From Siderastrea radians (Eukaryota; Cnidaria; Anthozoa; Scleractinia; Rhizangiidae): a stretch of 64,000 nucleotides of DNA. The notes beneath the pieces were generated by a model, which did no database searches, had not been told where the DNA came from, and saw nothing but the letters and a program-made list of their open reading frames with translations. Position numbers and translations under genes: made by a program. Location of the stretch: assembly GCA_964017195.1 (NCBI GenBank), contig OZ024895.1, forward strand, positions 6,630,001-6,694,000, read 5' to 3'. Positions 55,145-64,000 of the stretch are shown piece by piece; position 1 is the stretch's first letter; the number at the start of each line of letters is the position of its first letter.

Positions 55145-55189
55145 AAATGCTCTTGCCGAAGACATCAGGTAGGCCAGTTTATCAGAGAA
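55145..55189 (+). pseudogene. apparent former GPCR tail, 5' part
   Basis: Directly after the TAG the GPCR frame continues 15 codons (KCSCRRHQVGQFIRE) to the transposon border. A Cys-rich basic stretch after helix 8 is what GPCR tails carry. One base change in TAG would restore a tail. Confidence 0.45.
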
Positions 55190-55546
55190 GAGGGTCCTGA
55201 AGGGGTAAAATGGGAACTGGGATTGGCCTGTTTTTGTTCTGGGAAAATGGGATTTAGGTCACTGGGACTGGGATTTGGTCGCTGGGAATGGGAGAAAAAA
55301 TGTCAAAAATGGGAAGGGGATAAATATTTTGAACCATGACCAGTCAAGACATCACTTATTTCCTGGGGTTGAGACGTTAAAAAATTGTTCAAGCATCTTA
55401 TTCGTGTCAAATTTTTAGCATGTTTAGCCATCATGTTTTATTTCCCCCCGAATGGTCTCGATTGCGGTCAACGATATTTGTGTACAGCGGTGCGTGTAAA
55501 GCCAAAAGTCTACAGGGAATGCGTATTTCTCTGATACAAACACAAC

Positions 55547-55591
55547 ATGGCGGAAGAAACGGCGCTCTCGTGCAATACTCGCACTGTTGTC
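55547..55591 (+). CDS. transposon-borne ORF, 5' part cut off by an insertion
   Basis: ATGGCGGAAGAAACG opens a frame of 15 codons (MAEETALSCNTRTVV) up to the border of the inner transposon, then runs into a TAG some 11 codons later. Skipping the inner element and one target copy, the frame continues GTG GAA GTT AAG at 56706. Confidence 0.65.
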
Positions 55592-56698
55592 AGGGTGTGT
55601 GTGACGCGTGATTTGGGCAAAAATTAGCGCGTTACACTTGAAAGCAGCTCAAATATTGCCGTGATCCGTGAATTTGCAGTCTAGCGTGATGCGTGATCTC
55701 CATATTTTAAAGACCGTGAATCGTGATTCCGGCAGAAAATATTCGTGAAAACCGAAACTAACTTAGTTACTAATAAATCAATTTACAACAGTGAGCCGGT
55801 AAAACAATCAATATGTAAATAAACGTGATGAATGTTGTTGATTCATTTCTGTAACATGTGACAAGTCAATCAAATACATTTTAACTGATATCTAGCTTAA
55901 TGTTAACTCGTTAACTCTAAACGTGCCTACATGTCTTCAGAGCCCAGCATGTCGAGTGCGACAACGCTATAGCTAATACAGAGTTCTAGTGTCATTCTTC
56001 GTGACAAGGAGTCTGGACAAACCTCCAGCCACCCACGTTTAATATTCCGCTATCCGAAAGGGATCATGAAGAAGTTCCACAATTTCAAGCAGCATTTAAT
56101 TCAGTTTACGGGTCTCACTGACATTGCATTTAGCAAAGGTTTAAGGAAAAACGTCGGCATTACCATTGCCCGTGTAGTAAAATTGCCAGCGTTAGCGGGA
56201 TGGAGACCTATTCTTTACGAATCCAGGGGGCGTGGAAACACGAGTTTCCAAATTTTATTGATAGGAATTCTGAATTCAATGAACAGCCTAGGAGAGAAGG
56301 AGAAACGAACGAGGTTGTCAAATAGAGCATTGTCGTCCTACCAATGAAGGTAAGAACAGTTCAATAAACTAAAATGTCTACGACATTCAGCTTAGGAGAG
56401 ACACTTCGTTTGCGTTTCTTAAAGGACACTTTTAAGACTGATTTTGTTGAAGAAAGCGTTCTCTTGGCTCATTTTATGCGCTTGAGGCCCTTTTTCCATA
56501 CTCGAAGCTCCGCTAAAAAACTGTCTGTGTATTGAAAACCAAACGCAAAGCAAGTAATTAGTCAATTAGGGATTATGTTTTTGCAATGGTGTTTGTTAAG
56601 TACGTGATTCGTGAAATGTTTCAAAAAACACACGTGATTCGTGATTTGAACGAAAATAGGCTCGTGATTCGTGATCGGGACCCCCCTTTACCACCCTG
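55591..56698. mobile_element. 1.1-kb non-autonomous transposon (inner)
   Basis: CAGGGTG and CACCCTG ends, TGTTGT(C) on both sides (55585-55591 and 56699-56705), and many subterminal CGTGATTCGTGA-type repeats within 200 bp of each end. It contains no transposase. Similar end style to the outer element (AGGGT..., 6-8-bp duplication), so one enzyme family may have moved both. Confidence 0.78.
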
Positions 56699-56705
56699 TG
56701 TTGTC

Positions 56706-57653
56706 GTGGAAGTTAAGTACTTTTCTACTCAAAATGGTGTCATACACACCGAGAACTGTAAACTGGAATTATCATTGGATTGTTCAACGACCCAGATGGA
56801 GAGGAATATTCGTGGAATGTGTGGCATAGAGGAATCGAGTAGACGAAGAGGATTTGCAGATTTTGCTGTCGAAGTGTTTTACATCGACTTCGACTCCCTC
56901 GAGCTTCTGAAGAAGTCTCTCAGCTCCATCAAAGCCAACATTCAAGACTTGTCACTATTTCCCGGCTACAAAATGAGATTAAACATGGAGTCGCTCTTAA
57001 CCCTTCACGTTGAAAATCAGCATGCCGTAACACATTTTAAGAGAGAGACTTTTACATTGTACGAATATGCTGTCATGTTTGGCACATCAGTTGAAGAAGC
57101 AGTGAAAAGGGTTTCTAAGTGGGCAGCAGCGTACTACACACATCCAAATTCTCGCATACTACAAAGTGCCAACATCACATACAGTTTCCTTACCTCGCAT
57201 CAAAATTCCAAAGTCAACCTCACAGGAGATAACCGAAACGAGAAAGCTGAAATGAGGGCGTGGGCTAAAATGCATGGTAAATCCGTCAGACAACGAAATG
57301 TAAGACGAGATAACACAATGGACAGGGCGGGCACTTTGCCTCTGAACTTATATGAAACTGAAACGGTCCTGAAACCAGTCAATTTAAGTTCACTGAAAGC
57401 TGTAGAAAGAGTTCCAAGCGAAAGTGATGAGCCACCTAATTCAAATGAGGATGTCAGTTTACCACCAAAGTCTCCTAACAACGAACAGGTAGACAGCTTT
57501 AGTGCTAGTGACAGTGACAGTAACTCCAAAGAAGAGGTAGACAGTGCTCTTGAAACAACACTGAGAATGATCCGTCCGACCAGGCTTGGAAGAAAAAGAA
57601 CACTTACAAGTCGAATGACAGATTTCCTGCGGGTAGGAATGACAGGAATGTGA
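56706..57653 (+). CDS. uncharacterised ORF in a DNA transposon, 3' part (315 codons)
   Basis: Function unknown. The longest open frame starts at an ATG at 56586, but its first 40 codons are inner-transposon sequence, so genuine coding begins at VEVKYFSTQNGV. Features: a beta-rich opening; ESSRRRGFADFAVEVFYIDF; a helical middle (YEYAVMFGTSVEEAVKRVSK, WAAAYYTHP); a basic segment (HGKSVRQRNVRRD, then RAGTLPLNLYE); a Ser/Glu-rich linker; and a basic end (LGRKRTLTSRMTDFLR). I associate HFKRETFTLYEY and AGTLPLNLY-like motifs with multicopy uncharacterised cnidarian proteins, from memory only. No DDE-type catalytic pattern could be identified, so it may be an accessory or captured gene. Confidence 0.6.
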   Translation: MEVKYFSTQNGVIHTENCKLELSLDCSTTQMERNIRGMCGIEESSRRRGFADFAVEVFYIDFDSLELLKKSLSSIKANIQDLSLFPGYKMRLNMESLLTLHVENQHAVTHFKRETFTLYEYAVMFGTSVEEAVKRVSKWAAAYYTHPNSRILQSANITYSFLTSHQNSKVNLTGDNRNEKAEMRAWAKMHGKSVRQRNVRRDNTMDRAGTLPLNLYETETVLKPVNLSSLKAVERVPSESDEPPNSNEDVSLPPKSPNNEQVDSFSASDSDSNSKEEVDSALETTLRMIRPTRLGRKRTLTSRMTDFLRVGMTGM

Positions 57654-57960
57654 AGTGGCATGAACTTGTTACCTAAATAATCACTATAACTTCCCTACTT
57701 GCACGTTTTACCAGTCTAAAAGGATCCTATCGTCTTCAGAACATCTTCGCAAATCCTCGTGAATTTTTGGGCCTTTGTTGGGTCGTATTTAGAAGCCGTA
57801 ATTTTGCGGATACTAAGAGAAAAGAGCTGGTATGTATGACACTGGGATTTTTTCTGAATTCTGCTAATGGGAGTGGGATTTGAATACTGGGAAGTGGGAT
57901 TTGGGAAAAAATTGGGCTGGGAAATGGGATTCGTACCCCCCCTTCAGGACCCTCAGAGAA

Positions 57961-58068
57961 CGTAGGGGCGTCTGTTATTTCTCTGGAGTCTATTGTTCAA
58001 AAGGACAGATCGATCAAACGACTCTCAACAAACTTCAAGTCTTTAGGGAAGGGCACATCAAGCGTTGA
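57961..58068 (+). pseudogene. apparent former GPCR tail, 3' part
   Basis: Right after the outer transposon the GPCR frame is still open: RRGVCYFSGVYCSKGQIDQ, then TTLNKLQVFREGHIKR and TGA. Removing the transposon and one target copy joins it in frame to KCSCRRHQVGQFIRE, giving about 50 extra residues and a total near 320, normal for this receptor class. Confidence 0.45.
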
Positions 58069-60489
58069 GGGGAAATTATTATTATTATTATTAGGAAGTT
58101 GGAATTCACATTGATGTGTTACAAGGATACAAGATTTCTTTTTTTTTTCTATTATAAGAATATAAAAAGTGGTTCTCATTCATACATTCCAAGACTGTAA
58201 CGTCTGCCATGCACGATTGTTACTTTGAATCTCTGATCAGGTCCAATGCAGTTATGATATGATTATTAATCAAATCTGATTAGAGTTCAATCAAGCACGA
58301 ATAAGAGATAAAAAATAAAATCGGAATGTATACAAGGAAAGGGTACATCGAAACCAAAGGCTCCACGTAGCAATTAGTGAGCACAAAAGGACGAGATGGT
58401 TCTAAAATTCTTTAGTGTCTGATTACTTTCAGTTTAAGCTCAGTCATTGCGAAAACGGAAAGGAAAGATCTAATTTACAGAGATCTTCACATTTCACTTT
58501 AATTCTGAACGGGAAACCATGCTTTGTATAGGATGACGTCAGACGTTTAAACTCTATTGTTTACACGAGAAGGTCTAAAATTAACCTTGTAAGAACCTTC
58601 ATGTTATTTTGAAGCAAAAACGTCACGTTACTTGACGTTGAAGTTTTTTCCCCACCGCGTAGAAACGATAATCCAACGGCACCTCGAAAATATTCAATTC
58701 CACTTACTTTCATGTTGCCGCTTTTAATTTGAACGTTTTCTCCGTTAATGATCGTTTATAGATCACGTGAAAGTGTAGAACAGTTCGTCTTGATTGTTTT
58801 GTTAAGATTGAATCCCAGATAAGCGCACAAGCATGTGAGTGCTAAAAAACTAGGGCTACACGAACCAATTTGCACGCTGCACGTAACAGCGTCAGTTATT
58901 ATGTTTTGGCTAGTAATATCTAATAAAGTTCAGGCAGGTATTATTTTTGTTAAAGATAAAGCTTAACTGTGATACTGTAGGAATGGTTGCGTAAATAAAA
59001 CTTGTTGTTGTTGTTGTTGCTGTGCAGGTTTCGGATATATAAAGGAAATGATAACTTTTTGGGGTGTAGTTCTGTTTCAACCTGTCGGTATTGTTTGGGG
59101 TATTTTAATTTTTTGCCCCCGGCTCTGAGGGATCAGAATAATAATGCCAGATATTTCAGCCGGTCTTCTTATACCGTGACTCTGATAAGCCGTTCGCAGT
59201 GCTCATCATCATCATCATCACCATCCGGGGAATAGGGCGGGAATAGATTAAGTAATGAACGTTCTGTGAGAAGCAGTAAACGCCCCAGGTGTTTTAAAGA
59301 GGAAGAGGAAGAGAGACGTTAATTTACAATCTGAATAGGAACTACAAGGAGAAGTGATAGCATTTTCATACTAAGAAGTGAAATCAATGAACTAATGAGG
59401 TTCGAAACATTTGGTGTCGGTTATTTTTTTATTCTAAAGGTTGTACACACATTATTTGCAAACGAACAGTTTCTTCTTTTAATTTCATACAGGTAAAAGT
59501 CAATGTGTTAGTTATAATCATGGCTTTCCAGTTAATTTCGATCATCTTAGTTCTGAATTCAAACTGAACACTGATCGCAGACAAAGTAAATGATTGTTAA
59601 TTGCCAAAATCATGCTTCTTTATTTGACATAAATACAGTTAAATTGGTCATAAAATAAAAATGCTTTAGACTGAGCCCATTCCCGGCAGGACGGGAACAT
59701 AACTCACTCTTTCAAGGTGAAATGACTGAGCGCGATTTTTTACAACTAGTTTTGAGATTTACGAAACACGCGTCTCTTTCTGAACTTGAAGGTATTTGGC
59801 GTTTATACTTGTTCTTTTATTTAAATAGTTTATCAGCAAATCATAAAGAGTAAAAAAGACCGCTATGGCCAGTCAGAGTTATTTATCGATCACAAGACAA
59901 TTGCAAACATATCGGAACGTTAGGGTTGTTAGATACCAGTTTTTGAAATCGGTATCGTTCACGATTTATATTGTGCCTTCATCAATCACGGAAGGCTCCA
60001 GACTGCCAACGAGTCGAGAATGCTTAAGGGCGGAGAGGTACTGGACTATAATGTAAAGCGCGATTGAAAGCTCCCTATAATAGGGGCATAAAAAGTTAAA
60101 ACATTGATGCTTTACAAAAACACAACTAATGTTTGTGCTGAAGGGGATTCCGCTTCATGGGATCAAAACTTTTCTTGAAGAAAGCTAGTGAGGAAGCTGA
60201 AATATGCACCCAGCCACACCCAACTTTTTCTTCTAAGTAGTAACGTAATGAATATCGAGTGATATCGAATCACCGATACTGCTCGCGAGTACATATGTAT
60301 TGATATTTTTCTGTCATACTACAGTATCCATTATATCGAGTACTTGGTATCGTTATCAATATCGATATCAACCCACCCTTCAAAATAATAACAACAAAAC
60401 AAAACAAAACAAAACAAAACAAAAAATGCACAAAAACCGCGCTTTTCTTTGAATTTGAATTTCTCGTCTTTGAAGTTCGCGCCTTTCAT
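58069..60489. other. no gene recognised
   Basis: Short simple repeats (ATT at 58075-58095, GTT near 59003, ATC at 59207) and AT-rich sequence. An AAAAC pentamer run lies at 60395-60425. Confidence 0.4.
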
Positions 60490-60736
60490 CTAAACTGTCT
60501 TTTCTCCACTATCCAGCCGGGCACGAGGCAAGCTCACTTTGTTGGCATCCATGATGATCATGTCCATATAATCCAGGTAATCGACATTAGTGGCGCTGTT
60601 TGTTTCCTTGCCATTCCTTATCTCTGGCGTGTAATGGTTCCATTTTGTAGGGTCGGTCAACCTTCGTTCAGACAGCGGTATGACTTGTGGGTTTGCTATC
60701 ACTGTTTCACTGTCTCTGTGAGGATATTGTCTCTGC
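60490..60736 (-). CDS. single-pass membrane protein, last exon (cytoplasmic tail)
   Basis: Acceptor TCTTTGCTTCCAG, 82 codons, TAG at 60492-60490. The tail is hydrophilic: QRQYPHRDSETVIANPQVIP, SERRLTDPTKWNHYTPEI, and NVDYLDYMDMIIMDA. YMDM fits the YxxM motif that binds the SH2 domains of PI3-kinase, and the preceding DYLDY offers a second tyrosine, so this looks like a tyrosine-phosphorylated receptor tail. In phase with the membrane exon at 61933 (lysine codon split 2+1). The extracellular part lies beyond 62041 or outside the window, so receptor type is unknown. Confidence 0.7.
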
Positions 60737-60838
60737 CTGGAAGCAAAGAATGTATTTTAATTAGTTGAATATTGCCCTGTCTTGCCTTTTGCCTACTCAT
60801 AGTGGGTAATAGACGGCAGGGAGGTCATATAAATAAAC

Positions 60839-60945
60839 AAGGACAGAGTGAATGGAAATGAAAATGCATTAGTGGGCAAAATTCCCGAATATCGCGAGAT
60901 GCACAGAATGTATGCGCAGTAACAAAAGGAGGCACCGTCCTTTAG
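60839..60945. mobile_element. MITE family 1, partial copy
   Basis: GAGATGCACAGAATGTATGC and AAAAGGAGGCACCGTCCTT match one end of the family. The other end is missing. Confidence 0.65.
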
Positions 60946-61497
60946 GTTGGTTGGAATTAGCTTTCCATAATTTAGGACCACGATAAAGAAAACTCTTTTT
61001 TCAAGAATTCTGAGAGAGAAAAATCAGAGAACGAGGGGTCTAATTTTTCAGCAAAGTTATTGCTTTGTCCATTCACAACAGACATAAACAGAAAAATAAA
61101 ACAATCAGAACCTGAAGGGAGATACGTGCAACTGACGTGAATAAAGCCGGATTGCTGCTACCGACAAGACACTACACTACCTATCTCTCTGTCAATCTCT
61201 ACCGGCTGGAAGTATAAACGGAACAGTTAAGGAGACGCAACAACCAATTAATGCTTGCCACTTTGTGATGAACTAGCATCCCAGTCAGGGTGAGTAGCAA
61301 TAGTTGTCTTATGCCGCAGAAACTGTAGTCTCACACGGCCGTTTTTATTGTCGCCACGCAAAAGGGAGCGTTGTGTGACGACACTAGAAACGGCCGCGTG
61401 AGAGACTGCAGAACGTGGAGTTGAGCGTCGCCCGGGTGAGCCACTCTGAATAATACTTAATTAACGTGTTAACCTATGTATACTTTATATTTTTGAC

Positions 61498-61906
61498 TAC
61501 CATGTAGCACTAAATTTTTGCGGGAGTTTAATTTTGCCAATGGGCGATTTTTTGTGTTTTGCGGGAACTAATTTTTGCGATTGGGAAAAACTTGTTAATC
61601 TTACTGGGAATGAATTTTTGCGATTTTCAGGAAGTCGTCTTCTATTTGGAATTATAACATTCTCGTCGTTTGAGTAGAAACAATCGAATGCATGTGAAAA
61701 AGATGCAGACGTATAACACGTTGGAGATTTTAATAGTAAAAAGTGTACCGACTGCAATTTCATCGTTTTATTTCCGAATTTTTTCGACAGTGGAGTTATT
61801 TTTTGCGGAGAAAATTCTTTTCGCGGGAACTTTTTTCTGCGGATCGAGGAAAAAACCGCAAAAATCGCAAAAATTAGAACCTGCAGAAATTTAGTGCCAC
61901 ACGGTA
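61498..61906. mobile_element. inverted-repeat element with TTTTTGCGGGAA motifs
   Basis: TACCATGTAGCACTAAATTT and AAATTTAGTGCCACACGGTA are near-perfect inverted ends, 409 bp apart. Internal TTTTTGCGGGA / TTTTTGCGATT motifs repeat. The 143-codon minus frame across it is an accident of the element. Confidence 0.75.
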
Positions 61907-61932
61907 ATTTTCTTTCATAAGTCATCACTTAC

Positions 61933-62035
61933 TTCATTAACTTTTGCACTCTGATGGTGACAACCGTGATCATCAATATTACAAGAAACAGGAACAACAC
62001 AGAGAAACAGAGAAATCCTATGGCCAGATAGAGGA
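61933..62035 (-). CDS. single-pass membrane protein, transmembrane exon
   Basis: A 103-nt exon between acceptor TTCTCTCCCCAG and donor ATGAA/GTAAGTG. Encodes LYLAIGFLCFSVLFLFLVIL then MITVVTIRVQKLM: one membrane helix followed by a basic stop-transfer segment, so the downstream exon is cytoplasmic. Phase 1 in, phase 2 out. No upstream ectodomain exon was recognised before the window end. Confidence 0.72.
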
Positions 62036-62118
62036 CTGGGGAGAGAAGAAAGCGCATTAGACAATATCCACTGACTGACTATCTTTTTTCACTTGATGTA
62101 GCGACACAATAGTGATGC

Positions 62119-62508
62119 CTCCTTTTGTTACTGCGCATACTTACTGCCCATCTTAGGATATTCGGGTTTCTTAACGAATTTGCCCACTAATGCAACAATA
62201 TTTTTGTGCCGTTTATGACTATGTGGAAAAAGCAGATCTTAGCAAGGGCTATCAGAATCCAAAAAGAAAATTGGGGGTAATCACGCATTTTTCAGAGATA
62301 GTTGAGCTTAAATTTGGAAAGAAATTGCCATACATTCTTTGTGTTTTAACGCAATTTAAGAATTATGGTTGCTTAATTATCTCTGAAAAATGCGTGGTTA
62401 CCCCCATTTTTCTATTTGGATTCCAATAACCCTTGCTAAGATCTACTTTTTCCCCATAGTCATAACGTTTGCAAAAATACATCTCTATTACGAGGCACCG
62501 TCCTTAAT
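62119..62508. mobile_element. MITE family 1 copy, opposite orientation
   Basis: ATGCCTCCTTTTGTTACTGC and GAGGCACCGTCCTTAA ends. The interior hairpin GCATTTTTCAGAGATA / TATCTCTGAAAAATGC (approximate arms) matches the family. The short plus frame in it is spurious. Confidence 0.72.
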
Positions 62509-62639
62509 GGCATTTTATACAACGTAGGATATATTTTTGAGCTTGGCATGAATCGGAATAGCGTCAGTGATTTGGTGGACACTGTAATGTAATCTGTTAA
62601 TCAATGCCTAGAACGGTGCCTTTAATAGTTGGGCAGAAA

Positions 62640-63289
62640 CACGCCGGGCCAGCAGAGGGCACGAAGCTGCACGCTCGGAAAAACTTTTGCGTCTTTTATC
62701 CGATAGAGCTCAAACTTTGCACAATGATAGAACTTTTTATTCCAAACAATCGTATCGTTTTTGTTTTTTCATTTTAACGGTTTTTGGCGGGAAAATGACG
62801 TCACAGTGCTAAAGGCAAATTTTCAATTGTCTCTTATGGCACAAAAAGTATATGATTCTGAAAGAACTCATTGAGATAAAGTGAAATGCGAAGAAATTAT
62901 TGAAAAAGCTCGATCCGTCTTGAAGATATAAAGATCTGAATTTTATAAATGTTCTAAAAATAGTAACAAAATGGCGGAAAATTCAAACTTCCGAACTTTA
63001 TATCTTCAAGACGGATCGAGCTTTTTCAATAATTTCTTCGCATTTCACTTTATCTCAATGAGTTCTTTCAGAATCATATACTTTTTGTGCCATAAGAGAC
63101 AATTGAAAATTTGCCTTTAGCACTGTGACGTCATTTTCCCGCCAAAAACCGTTAAAATGAAAAAACAAAAACGATACGATTGTTTGGAATAAAAAGTTCT
63201 ATCATTGTGTAAAGTTTGAGCTCTATCGGATAAAAGACGCAAAAGTTTTTCCGAGCGTGCAGCTTCGTGCCCTCTGCTGGCCCGGCGTG
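62640..63289. mobile_element. 650-bp near-perfect palindromic (foldback) element
   Basis: Two 294-bp arms (62640-62933 and 62996-63289) are complementary with about one mismatch seen (GCACAATG against its partner near 63210), around a 62-nt loop containing AACAAAATGGCGG. Ends CACGCCGGGCCAGCAGAGG and the mirror. No frame. Confidence 0.93.
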
Positions 63290-64000
63290 AAAAAATTCTG
63301 TGTCTAGAATGGCTAGCTACTTGTACAGGTTATAATAATTACGGTTCAACAATCAAGAATCTCGTTACATTATTTGACTGAATTCCGAGCTGAATCCTAC
63401 GGTACATTGAGATACACTGCGCCGGAATTAACAACATGTTAAATATTTTGACGATCGCACTGTGTAGGGAATTCTCTCTTACATGTACAGTTGCATCCTT
63501 TCCAGAGTGAAAATTAAAACGAATCTGGGTATATATATATATATTTTATTGACATATTTGCACTGTATCCTAAAACAAAATTCCCATTTACATAGTAAAA
63601 TATAGATTAAAATTTCGTGAACATTTTCAGTTAATCAGATTGCCCGTACAAGCAATATTAAATTGCTGCCGTGCAGTTCAACCATAGCGAGTTTACGAAA
63701 CCCCGACACTACATGGAAAACTTGAACACATGGCGGTGAAGTTTTCTCTACCTATCTGTCTTTGAACTCTAACCGTCGCTACGAATTCAGTTCGTGGATA
63801 GTTTGACCACATTCAACCAATTGCAAAAGAAGAATAAATTGCGGAAAAGCTTAAGGTAACATGAATTTGTTTTATTAAAGACGTTTTACATGGCGTTACC
63901 GTCGCAGTTTCGTAAACTCGTAGTGGTTTGCAGTCACGTGATAAGTGTACAATAGCCCTTTTCACAGTTACCTTTTGTCATTTGCATGACAATGTATTTG
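63290..64000. other. no gene recognised at the window end
   Basis: (AT)n at 63530-63545. Bases 63715-63930 resemble 31570-31745 (ACGAATTCAG, GGATAGTT, GACCACATTC), which marks them as copies of one dispersed repeat. Confidence 0.45.

Larger units (their letters stand above)
55190..57954. mobile_element. 2.77-kb DNA transposon (outer), ORF-bearing
   Basis: Ends GAGGGTCCTGAAGGGG and CCCCTTCAGGACCCTC. Subterminal TGGGATTTGG / CTGGGACTGGGATT direct repeats lie near both ends. CAGAGAA occurs at 55183-55189 and 57954-57960, a 6-8-bp target duplication depending on where the end is drawn. It carries the 330-codon frame at 55547/56706-57653 and is split by a second transposon at 55591-56698. Superfamily unresolved; hAT or another 6-8-bp type is plausible. 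Confidence 0.75.
60737..61932 (-). other. intron of the single-pass membrane protein gene
   Basis: Contains a partial MITE family 1 copy (60839-60945) and an inverted-repeat element at 61498-61906. No exon recognised between. Confidence 0.55.

Noticed and set aside
56586..56705. First 40 codons of the long open frame ending at 57653
   Set aside because: They lie inside the inner transposon (CGTGATTCGTGA repeats), so this ATG is not the real start.
61497..61928. 143-codon minus-strand frame
   Set aside because: It coincides with an inverted-repeat element (TACCATGTAGCACTAAATTT ends) in an intron and reads through its internal repeats.

Overview
The window is nuclear DNA of an animal. The best fit is an anthozoan cnidarian (stony coral or sea anemone). 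It is AT-rich, genes are cut into small exons by long introns, and most of the rest is short inverted-repeat transposons, foldback elements and minisatellites. It contains a TNF ligand with a collagen stalk and a degenerate single-exon rhodopsin-like GPCR, both of which suit a cnidarian. No bacterial operon, CRISPR array or rRNA was seen. Species cannot be fixed from the sequence alone. Exon boundaries were read by hand from splice sites, phase and protein logic; no alignment was run.

Layout. (1) 130-296, minus: last exon of an unrecognised gene. (2) 2775-24335, minus: a complete TNF-superfamily ligand. It has a type II membrane anchor and stalk (24335-23564), five collagen exons (11219-6485), a 31-nt micro-exon that starts the TNF fold (5257-5227), and two complete, mutually substitutable terminal exons (4106-3775 and 3154-2775). 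All phases close, giving predicted proteins of 411 or 427 residues. Its 12.3-kb second intron holds long degenerate tandem repeats. (3) 24.4-43 kb: no gene recognised. This stretch holds dispersed arrays of a ~108-bp repeat, a ~165-bp tandem array, MITEs and minisatellites. (4) 43140-49000, minus: a Tctex-type dynein light chain of DYNLT2B type in four exons. Its second intron carries a three-deep nest of transposons and a short telomere-like tract. (5) 49948-50204: a foldback element with a threonine-tRNA-like sequence inside. (6) 51582-52077, plus: the first two exons of a gene with a PB1-like domain, framed by an inverted pair of GC-rich repeats. (7) 53.4-58.1 kb: a GPCR gene whose apparent C-terminal tail is cut by a stop and by a 2.8-kb transposon. 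That transposon carries an open reading frame that is itself broken near its 5' end by a second transposon. (8) 60490-62035, minus: the last two exons of a single-pass membrane protein with a YMDM tail motif. (9) 62640-63289: a near-perfect 650-bp palindrome.

The genes do not form an operon or an evident pathway. The most rewarding items are the paired TNF terminal exons, the GPCR tail split by nested transposons, the tRNA-bearing foldback, and two hammerhead-like cores linked to Penelope-like debris.
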